The position numbers and the translations under genes are program-made. The notes under the pieces are model-generated. The model made no database searches. It had not been told where the DNA came from and saw only the letters and a list, made by a program, of their open reading frames with translations. Source: Antitrichia curtipendula (Eukaryota; Streptophyta; Bryopsida; Hypnales; Leucodontaceae). From it: a stretch of 64,000 nt of DNA. Position 1 is the first letter of the stretch. Each line of letters begins with the position of its first letter. The stretch lies in NCBI GenBank assembly GCA_951230915.1, contig OX579636.1, positions 8,075,001 through 8,139,000 of the forward strand, in the 5' to 3' direction. This document shows, piece by piece, positions 35,117 to 47,299 of this stretch.

Positions 35117-35449
35117 GTAGCTATGGGGGCACGCGTCGAAATTTGTCTGACAAACTCTGTTAAGAAGCAAGCAAGAGGGGGTTGGTGAACAAACTAGAGA
35201 ACACTCAAGGCTAACCCAAGCTGGGTTACTAAAAAATACTGCACTCAACCGGGTTAGTAAAAAAATTGCACTTAACTAGGTTAGCAACAGAATAAATATT
35301 TTGAATAAAATTTTCAAAATAAAGGCATTCAACTTTGAACTCTAAATTGCAATTTCCTCACAACATTTTGAAAGCCACTCATGATTCATGGCTTTACAAT
35401 GAGAAGACAACTCTTTATATACATCTGGGGTGTTAGGAGGTAAAACAAA

Positions 35450-35950
35450 CAATGTGGGACCTATAAATTAAAATTAGTAGGAGCTCAATCACTCATAGTT
35501 AAGTCAAATTAAAACAAGAATTGTATTTAAAATAGAATTTCAGACCTCATTTAGTCATAGTAGAATAATTTTTTTCAAAAAAATTTGAACTAAAAAAAGT
35601 TAAAACATCAAGTTAAATTGCATATCCAAAAATCCGTTTGACATTTCAAGCCTCCAATTAAAAGTTATAGATAAATTTCAAAGAGGAGTTGGAAGGGACG
35701 TTTTCTTTTACATTTTCAAACATCCTCTTTGAATTTTGTCCATAACTTTTGATTGGAGGCTTGAAATATCAAACGGATTTTTGGAGATAAAATTTAAATT
35801 GATTTAACAACTTTTACTTTTCCAAAATATTTTGAGAAAATTTCTTCTACTATGACTAAATGAGGTCTAAAATTGTACATCAAACATGATTTTTACATTT
35901 TGACAATGAGTGGTCAAGCTCTCATTTTCAAATTATCCCATATCCTTTGA
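35450..35950. mobile_element. Foldback repeat, copy 1
   Basis: Two inverted arms of about 230 bases (about 35455-35690 and 35725-35945) with a small central spacer. Matching words include AAAATCCGTTTGACATTTCA against its complement near 35755-35785, and AGACCTCATTTAGTCATAGT against its complement near 35845-35870. Non-coding. Confidence 0.65.
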
Positions 35951-36719
35951 GGAATCATGATTGACAATTGATTTCAATATAAAAATGACAGCTCCAGCCT
36001 GCCTTACTACAAATGTCCTTGTTGGTCCATCAAAATTATTTTTGTTGGCTACTTAGGGTTAAATGACACTGGGATAGGGTTTTCAAGATTCTTAGCAAAT
36101 CATCTTAAGAATTTTGATGGCCCAATTTGAATTGTTTGGCTGGTTCAAGGTTTTGCAAAAAGAATAGTGTACATAAATCTACTGCCACGATCTTGGTGCT
36201 GGGTACTGAAACTTACTTTAATTCTCAGGTGGATGTTTTTCGTGGATGAGGCCTCCAAAGAGGGAAAGGCAGGCTCTCTGAAGGCTACTGAATGTTATGT
36301 ATGTAAGAAACAGTAGGACAGTAAAGGTATGATCCCACTTGACCTTACGGTGGCAGTAAATCAGCTGTAAATTGTCGTGCATTCCCACCTGAGTGTTCAT
36401 CTATCTACCGAACCTACATGGCAGCCGAGGTGGCATGGACCTGAGAGCGCTCCTAAAGCCATTAATCACTTCTGTATCGTTAGCCCACCATAGCGAAAGT
36501 AGTCAGTAACAAAAACTTTAAAATCTTCTTAAAATGAAGATTTGAACACAGAAGTGCCGCTCTTAACAACATGCTTGGCTGATGACCCAGTACGTTAGAA
36601 CAATGGCTGCCCAAGGCCGAAACTAACAGGGCCTGACGTGGAAAAATCAGAATTATTGAAATTTCTCAACAACCACCTCACATAAATTCTTGAAAGTTAC
36701 GGCTGATTTGATTGTAAGA

Positions 36720-38660
36720 GGATGTATAAGCAATCTCTTTATACAAGTGGGGTGATGGAATGTAAAACAACCCATGTGGGATATGTAAATTAGGTTTAAT
36801 AAAAGCTCAACTGTTCATACCTAGTTAAGTTAAACGCAGGAATTGTATTCAATTTAGAACTTTAGTCCTCATGTAGGCATAATAGAAACATTTTTTTTAA
36901 GAAATTTTGAACTATGAATTTTTTAAAAATCAAGCTAACTTTCATCACCAAAAATCCGTTTCAGATTTGGAGCCTTAAGTCAAAAGTTAGGGACAAAATT
37001 CAAAGAGGGGTTGGGAGGAACATTTTCTTTGACTTTGTGCAACAAGAAGTGCAATTCAATTCATTATTTCATGCACAAAGTGCATTTATTTGGAATCTTT
37101 AATTCAAGAAAGAAGAGACTCATCACAAAGGTACTTTGTCAAAAATGATCTAATGTATGAACCACTAGGTACATTCTTCATTACTACAATGATCTAGAAA
37201 GTCATCCATTGGTCACTTTTGGATTGTCTAGCGTTTCAAGGTTAATGAAAGTTATGATTTGCAATAATATTGTTTTTTTACTTATTTATTTTGTATTTTA
37301 GACGGAAGTGATGAGAAGAGGATTCTATTAGAAAAGAAGACTAAAATAAGAGTATTTTATTGTTTTAACCTACAAGCAAAGGGAGGGACCAAAGACTAAA
37401 CTACAATATCCGGAAGACAAGTTCAACATTATTTGTTGAAAAAATATTTAACCCTTGAAGGATCTTTTGTCCCCTTGTGAGATAAATGAGAGTTTGCATA
37501 GGATTATGTGATCTCAATTTACAATGTGATAACCTCAATCAAAAAAAATTGTGACCCATCATTACTTTTGCATACAATATTCAAATGTTGCATTCTTTAA
37601 TGTGTTGGAACCTCCTTTCATTTGTCAATAAGAAAATATGAAAATTTGACTCATCTAATAATAATAATAGTAACCAAGAGGAGTAGCAAAAAGTGTTAGT
37701 TTGAGGGATACCTATTCTAATCCTTTAAATGCTTGAGATAATGAAGTCTCTTGTCAAAAATACTTTAAAGTTAAATAGAACCTAACCAAGTTACTATTTT
37801 TGATAGTTTCTCTTAAAAAAAATTAAATCTAATTTCAGCATAAAAAATCTAATTATAAAAACGAATGATTATTATTTTTCAATTCAAGATTTTGAGCAAG
37901 GAAATCTATTGCAAATCTTGATTTTCTAGTGTTGAAGGCTCTCAAATACACTAGATCTTAAAGATAAAATCACATGAAAAATTCATTTAAAAAAATAAAA
38001 TAAAAAATTTGAGAAGCTATAAATTGATTGGAGCTCTACATGTTCATTTAATCCTCATATTTTTTTGGTGACCAATTTTTTAGATTTGACATGTAAAAAA
38101 AGGACTAAAAGGCTTCAAATTGGTTTCATAATTTTAGCACCTTTATAATTAAACATTACAATTTTTCATATCATAAGTGATATTGTTAAGTTTTTTTTCC
38201 CATGTGATACTTAACAAGCTTAGTTTGAATTTGTATGGTTATGGTTTTTTTTAAATTGATAAAACTTATTAAAATGTTGACATTTAGTTTAATTTAGAGC
38301 AAGTTTCAAGAAGCTTAGAAAAGGCCTTGGGCATTTAAGGGTTAATATGCAATATAGCTTTAGGGGTTTGTCCCAATCCCTCTTTGAATTTTGTCCCAAG
38401 ATTTTGATTGAAGGCTGATAATCTCAAATGGATTTTTGGTGATGAAAGTTTATTTACTTTACCAACTTTTCTTAGTTCAAATTTTCTTGAAAAAAGCTAT
38501 TATACTATGCCTACATGAGGTCTGAAATTCTACATTAAACACAATTCCTGCATTTTGACAATGAGTGATTAAGTTGTCATCTTCAAATTGTCCCATACCC
38601 TTTGAAGATTCATGATGGACAATGAAATTCATTATAAAATAATATCTCCATCCAGTTTGA
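36720..38660. mobile_element. Foldback repeat, copy 2, split by an insertion
   Basis: The left arm (about 36720-37030) and the right arm (about 38365-38620) match the arms of the 35.45-35.95 kb foldback (AAAATCCGTTT, TTTGAATTTTGTCC, CTACATGAGGTCTGAAATTC). About 1.3 kb of unrelated DNA separates them, including the TTAA element at 37452-38341. It is therefore an interrupted foldback. Confidence 0.6.
37452..38341. mobile_element. Nested TTAA-flanked element
   Basis: TTAA at 37448-37451 and 38342-38345. The ends are CCCTTGAAGGATC and GGGCATTTAAGGG, imperfect versions of the family termini. The last 150 bases match 7915-8066. Non-coding. Confidence 0.5.
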
Positions 38661-39594
38661 AACATGTATGTGCTAGAATTGAATTGTAGTGAAATCTTTT
38701 TGGCAAATGGATTTACTTTACAGTTCCTTGGATTTGGAAATGTGTCTCGTTAATTTTCAGAATCATTCAAAGTTTGAAATTTTGATTATTTTTGGCCACT
38801 GGATCAAAATCGGTAATCGGATGTGCGTGGGGACATGAGGTCCCTCACGACAGCTGAATAGTACGAGCCATGTGCGAACTGCACCTCACTAAGAAACAAT
38901 CACTACAATTCCAAACCTGAACTCCTGAGAAATAAAAATATTTTCTTTTAATGCCGAAGTTTTATCTTTTAGCACCTGGTGTTTGCAAACGCCAGGTGGG
39001 AACATACCCTAAGCTACCTGGGGACATCTGGTAGTGCATTGGTGAATGAGTAGTTGAGGACGGCATTAACCCTAAAAGGGGCTAAAATTTTGTGCAATAA
39101 AGGGGAATTGGCATAAAATTTAGGTGCAAAGCAGCCCTAGCTGTACCATTGTGTGAAGTCGTCAAGGATTCCTTGCATAATATCATTAAGTAAGTCAAAA
39201 AGGTTCTCCGCAACAAATGACTAGAAACAAAATATTTTGTTGTTGTGGGACTGTTAACCACAAGTAAGGTAACCACACCTAAAATCACACCCTAGAGATT
39301 CTTGCCTAAAATGTACTAACACTATTCATGAGAATCTATGATCATTTTTTAGAAACATCTATTTTCAACACTTTAGAAACTTCTAGTTTATTCATATGGT
39401 GTCCAAAAAAGGCATTCTAAAAGAATCTAGAATTCCCTTTTCACTAACAACAGAACCCCTCAAAAAGTCTTCCAATGTAATAATGAAAACCATGTTGAAT
39501 TGCTTATTTGTGCGATTTTAGGTGTAGTTCTCTTAAGACGAAAGCAAATAGCTAGAGACCAACAATCTAGTGACAATTATTGATTTACTGTTAA

Positions 39595-40520
39595 CCCCTA
39601 AAGGACCAACATGCATTTTGGGGCAGTATAGAAATTCTGGGCAGGTACCTGTGATTGGGGCTTTGCATATTTTTGGCTGAATGTTTACAAGAAGTTGTGC
39701 GCAAGGAATATCTTTCATATGCACTAAATTTCATGACATTTGGAAATAAGAGTCAAAAGTTATGGCTTAACATGTTACTTTTTTTCTCAGTCGGGCAGAT
39801 CAGAAAAAATTACTTTTCTCAGAAACAAAAATTTGAAATTGGTTTTCTAGAGTTATATATATGTGGAAAGCTTTTAATCATTCCATTTGGACGAATGAGT
39901 CAAAAGTTATGAGAAGTTTTAGTTTGTGGGCAATTATGGAATTTCTGCTCTAAAATAAACCTTGAAGTCCTTTATCTTACTCAATTTTCAATATTTTTTG
40001 AAAAAAATAAAATAATAGGAATAATAGGAATAATAGGATGTAGATTGTTTATTACAACATTTTGACCATTGAGATTGGCATTTTCCAATTCCATATCTAA
40101 ATTCTTAACAATTTTGTATTTTGAATCATTTTCTACTTTGTTCTACTTACTATTTTCCTAGATGTTGTACAGTTCCAAATGATGTGAAAATTTTAATTAT
40201 GTAGCCAACTTGTCTAGGGAGAAGAATCCAAAGCACCACCATTTGGGACATTTTTTCATACAAAAGAGAGCTTCTGAAGTGTAGCTGCCCGTTTTTTTGC
40301 AGGGTCAAAAAAACGATTTCAGTGATTTTGAATGCTTATATCTTGCAATCCATGCGGTGAAAACTTTTGAAATTTTTACCACATGTTCTCAAGTCAGCAT
40401 ACTACAAGATCCTACGGTTTCATGTGTCGAGAATTTTTTTTTTTCAAAACTTGATACTTGTACTAAAAATGGCAGTTCTTGAGCGTTTTCGGTGAAAACA
40501 TAGTCATGAAACTTTAGGGG
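39595..40520 (-). mobile_element. TTAA-flanked non-autonomous element, copy 3
   Basis: A 926-base element with TTAA at 39591-39594 and 40521-40524 and exact termini CCCCTAAAG and CTTTAGGGG. The interior is the complement of copy 1 (CTTCATTTGG-type and AAAGCACCACCATTTGGG words). Asymmetric subtermini match copy 1: GGACC follows one end and TCATGACTATG the other, so orientation can be assigned. Confidence 0.7.
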
Positions 40521-42751
40521 TTAATGTCTGCTTCCGACCAAAGTTTTCAACGTAAAGGTCATGGATGATTTGCACCCATGTGGAGTAAGTTAATCAGGTA
40601 CTGTATTGGTCCTGCCAACGGTGGAGCACAATTTGATCACCTGTATCAGAGTATTCAGATAGTTCTTAAAATTCAATGTGCATCTGCAATGTTCAGGGAG
40701 AATCACCAGCCAGTTCTTTTGGGAAATAACCAGTTAGAGTGTGAAAATGGAGGATCCAAAATCAGGCAAAAAATTGGTAGGATTGACAACCAACCGATGT
40801 GCAAAAATAAAAGTTGGATATGTAGTTGTTGTTTTCATGAAACTGTTAGATTTTAGCTGCTTGCCATTTCGAATCCAAGGCTAATACTTAGGTTGCTCAA
40901 GGCGGGTATTGCTTTAGGGTTGGTCACGGCCTGCTATTTATGTTTGCCCTATGTTATGAAATTTGGAGTTTCAAATCAAAACCAACGTGTCTTTGAAAGA
41001 AAATGATTGTAACTTTTGCAAATTTGAAGTTTAAAAAAGTAGCTAGTGAGAATTTATACTATAGGATATGAATTGGGAGATTTTGATAAAGAAAGGATGC
41101 TATTGGTACCTCCCCCCCCCGGGCCCCTTGGCTTTTTCTACAAAGACCAAGCAAATTATTGAGGCAACTTCAAAAACTTCTAAAGTGATGTGCATCTATC
41201 TGAAAATGCCAAGCCATGGTAAGTGTTGAGTTAAGGCTGTCATTGCCATGAGGAGTCAGTACACCTTTCCTTCAACCAATAAAAGAATCTTTTTTAACAT
41301 TTTCAATATTGATATAAGGTAATTGCATCTAATTGTGACCCCTTCCTGAAACCACCTTCTACATATTTTTGCCTAAAATGTATAACCTATCTCTAATCTT
41401 CTATTTATGAGATGTTAATGAATTTTTAGATACATCTATTTTTAATACTTTGAAAGTTCATAGTTTATTCATATGTTGTCTAAAAATGATTTAAAAGAAA
41501 ATCTAGAATCTTCTTTGGGCTTCCAACAACATCCAACTGCAATTGAATAATAGAAACGATGCTTGATTATAGTATCTTTTGGATTATTTGCCTAATCTAT
41601 ATAAATTAAAAATTTCTTAGTTTCTGTTTTCTTCGGATTCTCTACTTCCTTAATTCTCCAAGTTTTCTTAAGAAACTTTTCTATCTTAGATCTTTCTAAG
41701 ATGCAATATTGGAAAATTAACAAATTATATATATATTTATTGCAATCACTCTAATTCATAAAATTCATCATGATGTTTTACTAACTTCTTTTAAGGTGCC
41801 CAATAAGCCAATGATCTGAATAGGGTTATATAAAGACTTTAGAGATTCTTTGAAAGTAAGAACTCCAAAGTCTTTCAATGGCCAAAATGAATTTTTTCAT
41901 TTTTGGAGAGTTCCTATAAATGAAATTTTCAACGGTATTTTCTAAATTTTTACATAGAAAGGAATTTTTTTTAGCTTTCCAACAAGCCAATTTGCAAAAG
42001 AAATGAATACCTTTGTGGTTTATATTGTCCCCCCTTTTTGTGCAATAAAAATAATTATTGGTAAAATTTTTAAAAGAAAATTGAAAAAATATTTTAGAAT
42101 ATATCTTTGTCTAATGTAAGGAAAACTTTTATTCATTCTATTACACAGAATGTCCCTCTACCAAAGAACCATGAGTCTATTTTTTAACTTAATTGTCAAA
42201 TTTTTTGAAAACAAAAAGTGCACACTAGGGATTACATGGTTTTCCACAACATTTTCACCATTTCAATTGGCATGTTTCAATTCTATTTTAGCCGATTTAT
42301 TAGCAATTCAATTTTTCTACTATTTAATGTATCATGCTTGCAATGATTGAGTAAATGATGGAAATGAAGTTTTTTTTCTTAAGTTTTTTTTTGGAGACTC
42401 CTAACTCAATTTTCTAGCATAATATGCAATTTTTCAAGTAGCAAAAGACAATCATTTGTTCTTAAAAATTTTCAAAGTTGAAGCTTTACTTTTTAATTGG
42501 AAAAAGTTTACTGTAGAACTTTGAACATTTTGATCTTGGAGTTGGTAAGGAATCATGCTCTAGAAATTGGTACACAAGTAGACATTCAAGTTTGATTGAT
42601 CCTATGGTTAGTAATTTCATAAAAAATTACAAAATTGACCACTCCACATTGTTTTCAACATGTCTGGTTTTCTTAGCAATTTTGTTCAAATATATCAAAA
42701 AAACAAAGGGTGTTAAGGACACAAGCATAGTCCTTAATCTTTAAGGATTAA
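40521..42751. other. AT-rich DNA with dispersed repeats
   Basis: No gene is supported. 41340-41520 is a direct, diverged repeat of 39290-39440 (TTGCCTAAAATGTA, ACATCTATTTT, GTTTATTCATATG). From about 41.88 kb the right arm of the inverted duplication begins. A C-then-G run lies at about 41110-41123. Confidence 0.45.
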
Positions 42752-43336
42752 CCTCTAAAACCCTTTTACATTGGAAGGACAAGATTCCCTTAAAGTCCTT
42801 TATTTAATTCAATTTTTAATATTTTTTGAAAAAAATAAAATTATAGGATGTTGATTTTTTTTTACAACATTACAACAATTGGGATTGGCATTTTTCAATT
42901 CCATAACTAAAATCTGAACAATTTAGTATTTTGAATCATTTTCTACTTTTGTCTACTTACTATTTTTTTCCTATATGTTCTGTAGTGCCAAATGATTTGA
43001 AATCTTTCAAGCATGTACCCAACTTGCCTTGACAAATGAATCCACTGAAGCACCACCATTTTGGATGTTCTTTCATAAAGATGTGACCTTGTAAAGTGAA
43101 GATGCCCATTTTTTTGCAAGGCCCCAAAATGATTTTGATCACTTCAAATGCTAATATCTTGCATTCTATATGATGGAAATTTCTGAAATTTTTTCCATAT
43201 CTTCTCAAACTAGTGTACAACAAGATCCTATGGAAATATTTTCTAAAAATGCTTTTTTCCTAAAATTTGGTACTTGTACTAGAAATGCCAATCTTGGTGT
43301 GTTTTAGGTGAAAACATAGTCAAAAACCTTTAGGAG
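42752..43336 (-). mobile_element. TTAA-flanked non-autonomous element, copy 4
   Basis: A 585-base element with TTAA at 42748-42751 and 43337-43340 and slightly degenerate ends (CCTCTAAAA and CCTTTAGGAG). The interior is the complement of copies 1 and 2 (GAAGCACCACCATTTTGGAT). Present only in the right arm of the inverted duplication. Confidence 0.6.
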
Positions 43337-43462
43337 TTAAAACCCTTGTTCTAACAACAATGTAAACATTTTATTGTTTTTATTATTTTGTAACTTATTG
43401 ACGTAAATGCTATTGAAAACTTCACAATGAAAGTGTAGACTTGAATTGTGAGATAATAACAT

Positions 43463-43779
43463 GGGCAATTTCGTTAAAATGGCGGTATTCCGTTAGTTTG
43501 GCACTTTTAACTGTTTAGACCGTGCACTCTGAAATGGTCTGAAATCTACATGTATTTTAGATTTCTGACATCTATATCGTTCCTAGATATCTGAAGTCTA
43601 TAAAAGTCCTAGATTTTTCAAAATTTTCAGTCTAAAATCTATAACATTCATAGACTTCTGAAATCTACAACAATCCTAGATCTTTGAAATCTATCTTTGT
43701 CCTAGATGTCGCTTCTATGGTTTAGAGTGGGCACTCTGAAAATGGCACATGGAATACCGCCATTTTAACAAAATTGCCC
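43463..43779. mobile_element. MITE with an 8-bp target duplication (hAT-type)
   Basis: A 317-base element with inverted ends GGGCAATTTCGTTAAAATGG and (complement, right) GGGCAATTTTGTTAAAATGG, followed by CGGTATTCC in both. Flanking 8-mers AATAACAT and ATTAACAT match at 7 of 8 positions, the length expected for hAT. The interior holds imperfect repeats of AAATCTATA/CCTAGAT words. Non-coding. Confidence 0.7.
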
Positions 43780-43787
43780 ATTAACAT

Positions 43788-46700
43788 ATAATTTATGTTT
43801 TATTAGTCCTTCCTAAAATGATTTTTTGGAAAATTCTTATATATTATTCACCTTAAGAAAGCTGATAATATATTGAAAAAATACAACAAAATTATTTTTC
43901 TAATATTTAACTAATTATGGACAAACTAATAGTTTAGAATTAATATTGCATCTACCAATTGTCGACAAAAAAATGGAAGACGGTTCAAAAATGTTGAAAA
44001 TAAAAATAAAAATTTGAGGAAAAATGATGAAAATATGAAATATATAGTCCAAATTTAGACTATTTAGCCAAAATTAAGTCCAAATGAAAACTTTTGACTT
44101 AAGAGATGGGTCGAAATTATCATTTATGATCATAAAACCTTAGAAAACAGAATAATTTTTTTTACAAGTGTTACAGACACTTGTAAAAAAATTTACTTAA
44201 TTGTAACTTAATTAGTTATTTGTAATTAATTTTTGTAATACAGTTTCAATTACAAAAATTGTCCATAATTCTATAAAAAGTCTTGAACAAGTAAAGTATG
44301 GATTTTTTTTCTTTATAGATTCATACAATATACAAAAGTACAAGATGTAAACAAGAACTTAATTGCTCATGACTTTAATACCAAATGGAATTATGATATT
44401 TCCAATGGTTAAAATTTCTTATCATGTTGTTTTATCCTTTCAAAAAATTTACTTAACAAAATTAGGCACACGAGTTGAAAATGAACATGAGATTTGGATT
44501 ATATTTTTCTTCAAATTAATTAGACTCCCTTCGAACAAAATCTTCATGCATTTTACCTCATTGACAATTAAAAAATTAATGAAAGCTTTTCTTGTATTTG
44601 TAGACGTACACTATGCATAAATAGTTTTGAATTTTAAAAAAATGTTATTTGCAATCACCTATGGTACACAAAAACTATTCATCCGCCTATTTGGCCATAT
44701 TGTAGGGTGCACTATTTTAATTTACATTAATTAAGGCTTTGAAGTGGGCCATCTAGTTATAATAAAATAATCCATTCATAGATAAACAAATGCTCTAAAA
44801 ATTTCTAAATGCACTAATAATATTTTGGTTTTTAAACCAAAGACTTGATGCATGTATACCAATTGCAAATGGTATCATTTTGTTATTGCATAGCATTATT
44901 CAGCAATGGTAGTGAGGTATCATATAGGATTCATGGAGAAGAAATGTTTTTTCTAGCATAGAGAAAATAATTAGTAAAGAAATCCATTTCTATTTCAACC
45001 ATATGCTTTGTCACAATTGATACATGTTCAAAATGCTCCTTGAGTATATGATGTCAATTTTTTTTCCTCAAATTTACTTGTTTGTTGAATTGACAATGTC
45101 AAACAACTATTAGGATATTTTGTTTCTACCCTTTTATTCTACATGCATCTTTCAACTTGTTGGATAATGTTGAATTACTCTTCTATTTCAACTGTGATGA
45201 TAACTATCAAAAAAATATTTCCAAAAGAAAATGAATCACATCTTAAAAATAATATTGATTTTGTCTCTCTTACAATGAACATTGAGACCTACTATAGTAG
45301 AATATTTTAAGTGGAAGTATCCTTTATCAAATTCTTTGCATCTTAATTAATCTAATTTACCATGAAAAAATAAATACACAATAATAAGATAATAATAAGA
45401 ATATTTCTATACTAGAAATATCCTTGAAGTCCACTTCTAGTGTTATGTTATATTTTCCCTTTTGAACTCCAATAAGTAAGTGAATGGGATACATCTCACT
45501 ACTTAGATTAATTGAGCTTCAATGATTGTATATTCTTTTAATAAACTCAGGCATTGGAAGTAATGGCTCTTGCAAGAATGAATGGTCAATTTTATTCTAC
45601 TTTGGCAATTTTCATGCTTTTAGGGGGGATTATTATAAAATTAGAATTTAAAAAATATATATATAAAAAATATTTCCATTGTATACACTTATAAGAAAAA
45701 GGTACCCCAAGAAGGAAAAGCATAAAAAAATTCTTTAAGTAGGAGAATTAGAAAAGTGCAAAATCTCAAGAAATTAGGTACTTTGAATCTTTGATGTATT
45801 AATTTGAAAAAAAGAAGAATTTGTTTTTTACAAAAAAACAAAAATATTACCCATTTGTGAGAACTTCATAGTGAAGAGATTTCACCAAAAGAATGAACTT
45901 AAAGTCATCTTCAATTTTTTTAAATGCGCGTGCCAGACTGCCAGAGTGTGCTATTTGCATGAACATGGAAGACATAAAATAATGTATCTTTAGATTACCT
46001 TTAATAGGAACATGCCTTCCTACTAAAGAAATAGACTACACAAATTTTTACTTCAAATCATTAATTTTGGATACTTGATAATACTATAATCCCTAAACTT
46101 AAGAGTGCAAGTGTGTGACAAATTAAAAAAATAGAATTTTAAATATAAATTAATTTTTTATATTTTTTTAGAAACAAGAAATAGAATTGCAATTAGAAAA
46201 AACATATGCCATAAAAGTTTCAAGCCCATTGGATTTATGCTTCAAGAGTTATAGTAACTAATGGCTATATTCAAGAGGTTGAAAGTTGATAGTTAGTCCA
46301 TCCAACTTCAATTATATTCATAGTTTTAGAGCACGCATTTTAAAATTCAATTCTAAATTCAATTTTGGGTCTCTCCATAGTTTTTGAAGTCTTTTTTATT
46401 CCATCTTATAGTCCAAAGAAGAAAATACTATTCAAGTTCTAAGACCTAAAATGTCAATTTCATTAGATTGGGATATTCCACAACTTTGACACTTTCAAAA
46501 GTGCAACCCATAACTTAAAATGTTTGTATTTGCCTAGTATTGGAAAGTTTTCTATTTAGCAAAAGTATTGATAGTCTCATCACTAAATCAAGTGAAATTG
46601 CAATTTTGACCCATTATAGATAATTTCAAATGCTAAAGATAGAAATTATACTTTAAATTTTTTTCTAGAACTTATATTTTATAACACATTTGTATTTTGT

Positions 46701-47018
46701 TCCAAATCCTTGGGTCTTTAGGGATTACTAACATCTGAAACTAATATAAAAGCCTAGACATTGATAAGTGATTCAAGATGTACACATTCAATCAAAACAT
46801 GAGAGCCTAAGAGAGCCTAAAGCTCTTGATAGCTTTTAAATTCCATAACTTATTCATATGGTGTCCAAATAATGCTTGCTAAGTGCTTTAGAATCCTCTT
46901 TCACTTGCCCATACCATCTAATTAAAATAATCTATATTTTTGTAAGTATGCTAAAGATGTTACTAGTTTTGATTAAATATCCAATCACCTTTGTTCGATC
47001 AAAGGGACGATACGACTA
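43788..47018. other. Diverged inner part of the right arm
   Basis: AT-rich, no gene supported. It matches the left arm only in blocks (for example 45180-45370 and 46410-46500). A complementary pair around TTTTTTTACAAGTG and CACTTGTAAAAAAA forms a small hairpin at about 44158-44192. Confidence 0.45.
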
Positions 47019-47299
47019 AGGTAGGAGGTTTTTAAAGTGCATAGGCTCTAAAACTACCCACCTCCTCAATGTAAACTATTTGTACATGTTTCTTTTTTGT
47101 AGCCTTCAACAATGTATATACACTATACATTTTACGGAGTGGGCAATTTCAGAGCCCTATGCCATTTCAACTTCAAAATTTTGTAACTAATTCCACAAAG
47201 CTCCAAAAAATATGAAACGACTTGAGTTAGATGCCAATTCTAGTTGTCTTTCAAGGAACATTTACTGAAAAATATTTCACGATGTATGGACCTCCTACG
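47019..47299. mobile_element. AGGTAGGGG MITE family, copy 4 (right end broken)
   Basis: The left end TA then AGGTAGGAGGTTTTTAAAGT, with the family interior (TTCAACTTCAAAATTTTGTA and AGATGCCAATTCTAG). The right end degenerates into GACCTCCTAC next to the gene-bearing block of the right arm. Confidence 0.55.

Larger units (their letters stand above)
36325..39009. mobile_element. Second, non-autonomous Harbinger-like element
   Basis: Bounded by AGGTATGATCCCAC on the left and GTGGGAACATACCC on the right and flanked by TAA on both sides (36322-36324 and 39010-39012). These ends resemble the 28.3-34.2 kb element. It carries no transposase; its interior is occupied by the second foldback copy and a nested TTAA element. 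Near its right end (38973-38998) lies an almost perfect 26-base palindrome centred on GTTTGCAAAC. Confidence 0.6.

Noticed and set aside
28292..39009. A single 10.7-kb Harbinger element using the 39.0 kb terminus
   Set aside because: The 34249 terminus is flanked by TTA, matching the left side exactly, whereas the 39009 end has TAA and pairs better with the TAA-flanked end at 36325.
41110..41123. C/G homopolymer run as a quadruplex or regulatory signal
   Set aside because: A single short run of C followed by GGG does not meet a four-run quadruplex pattern.
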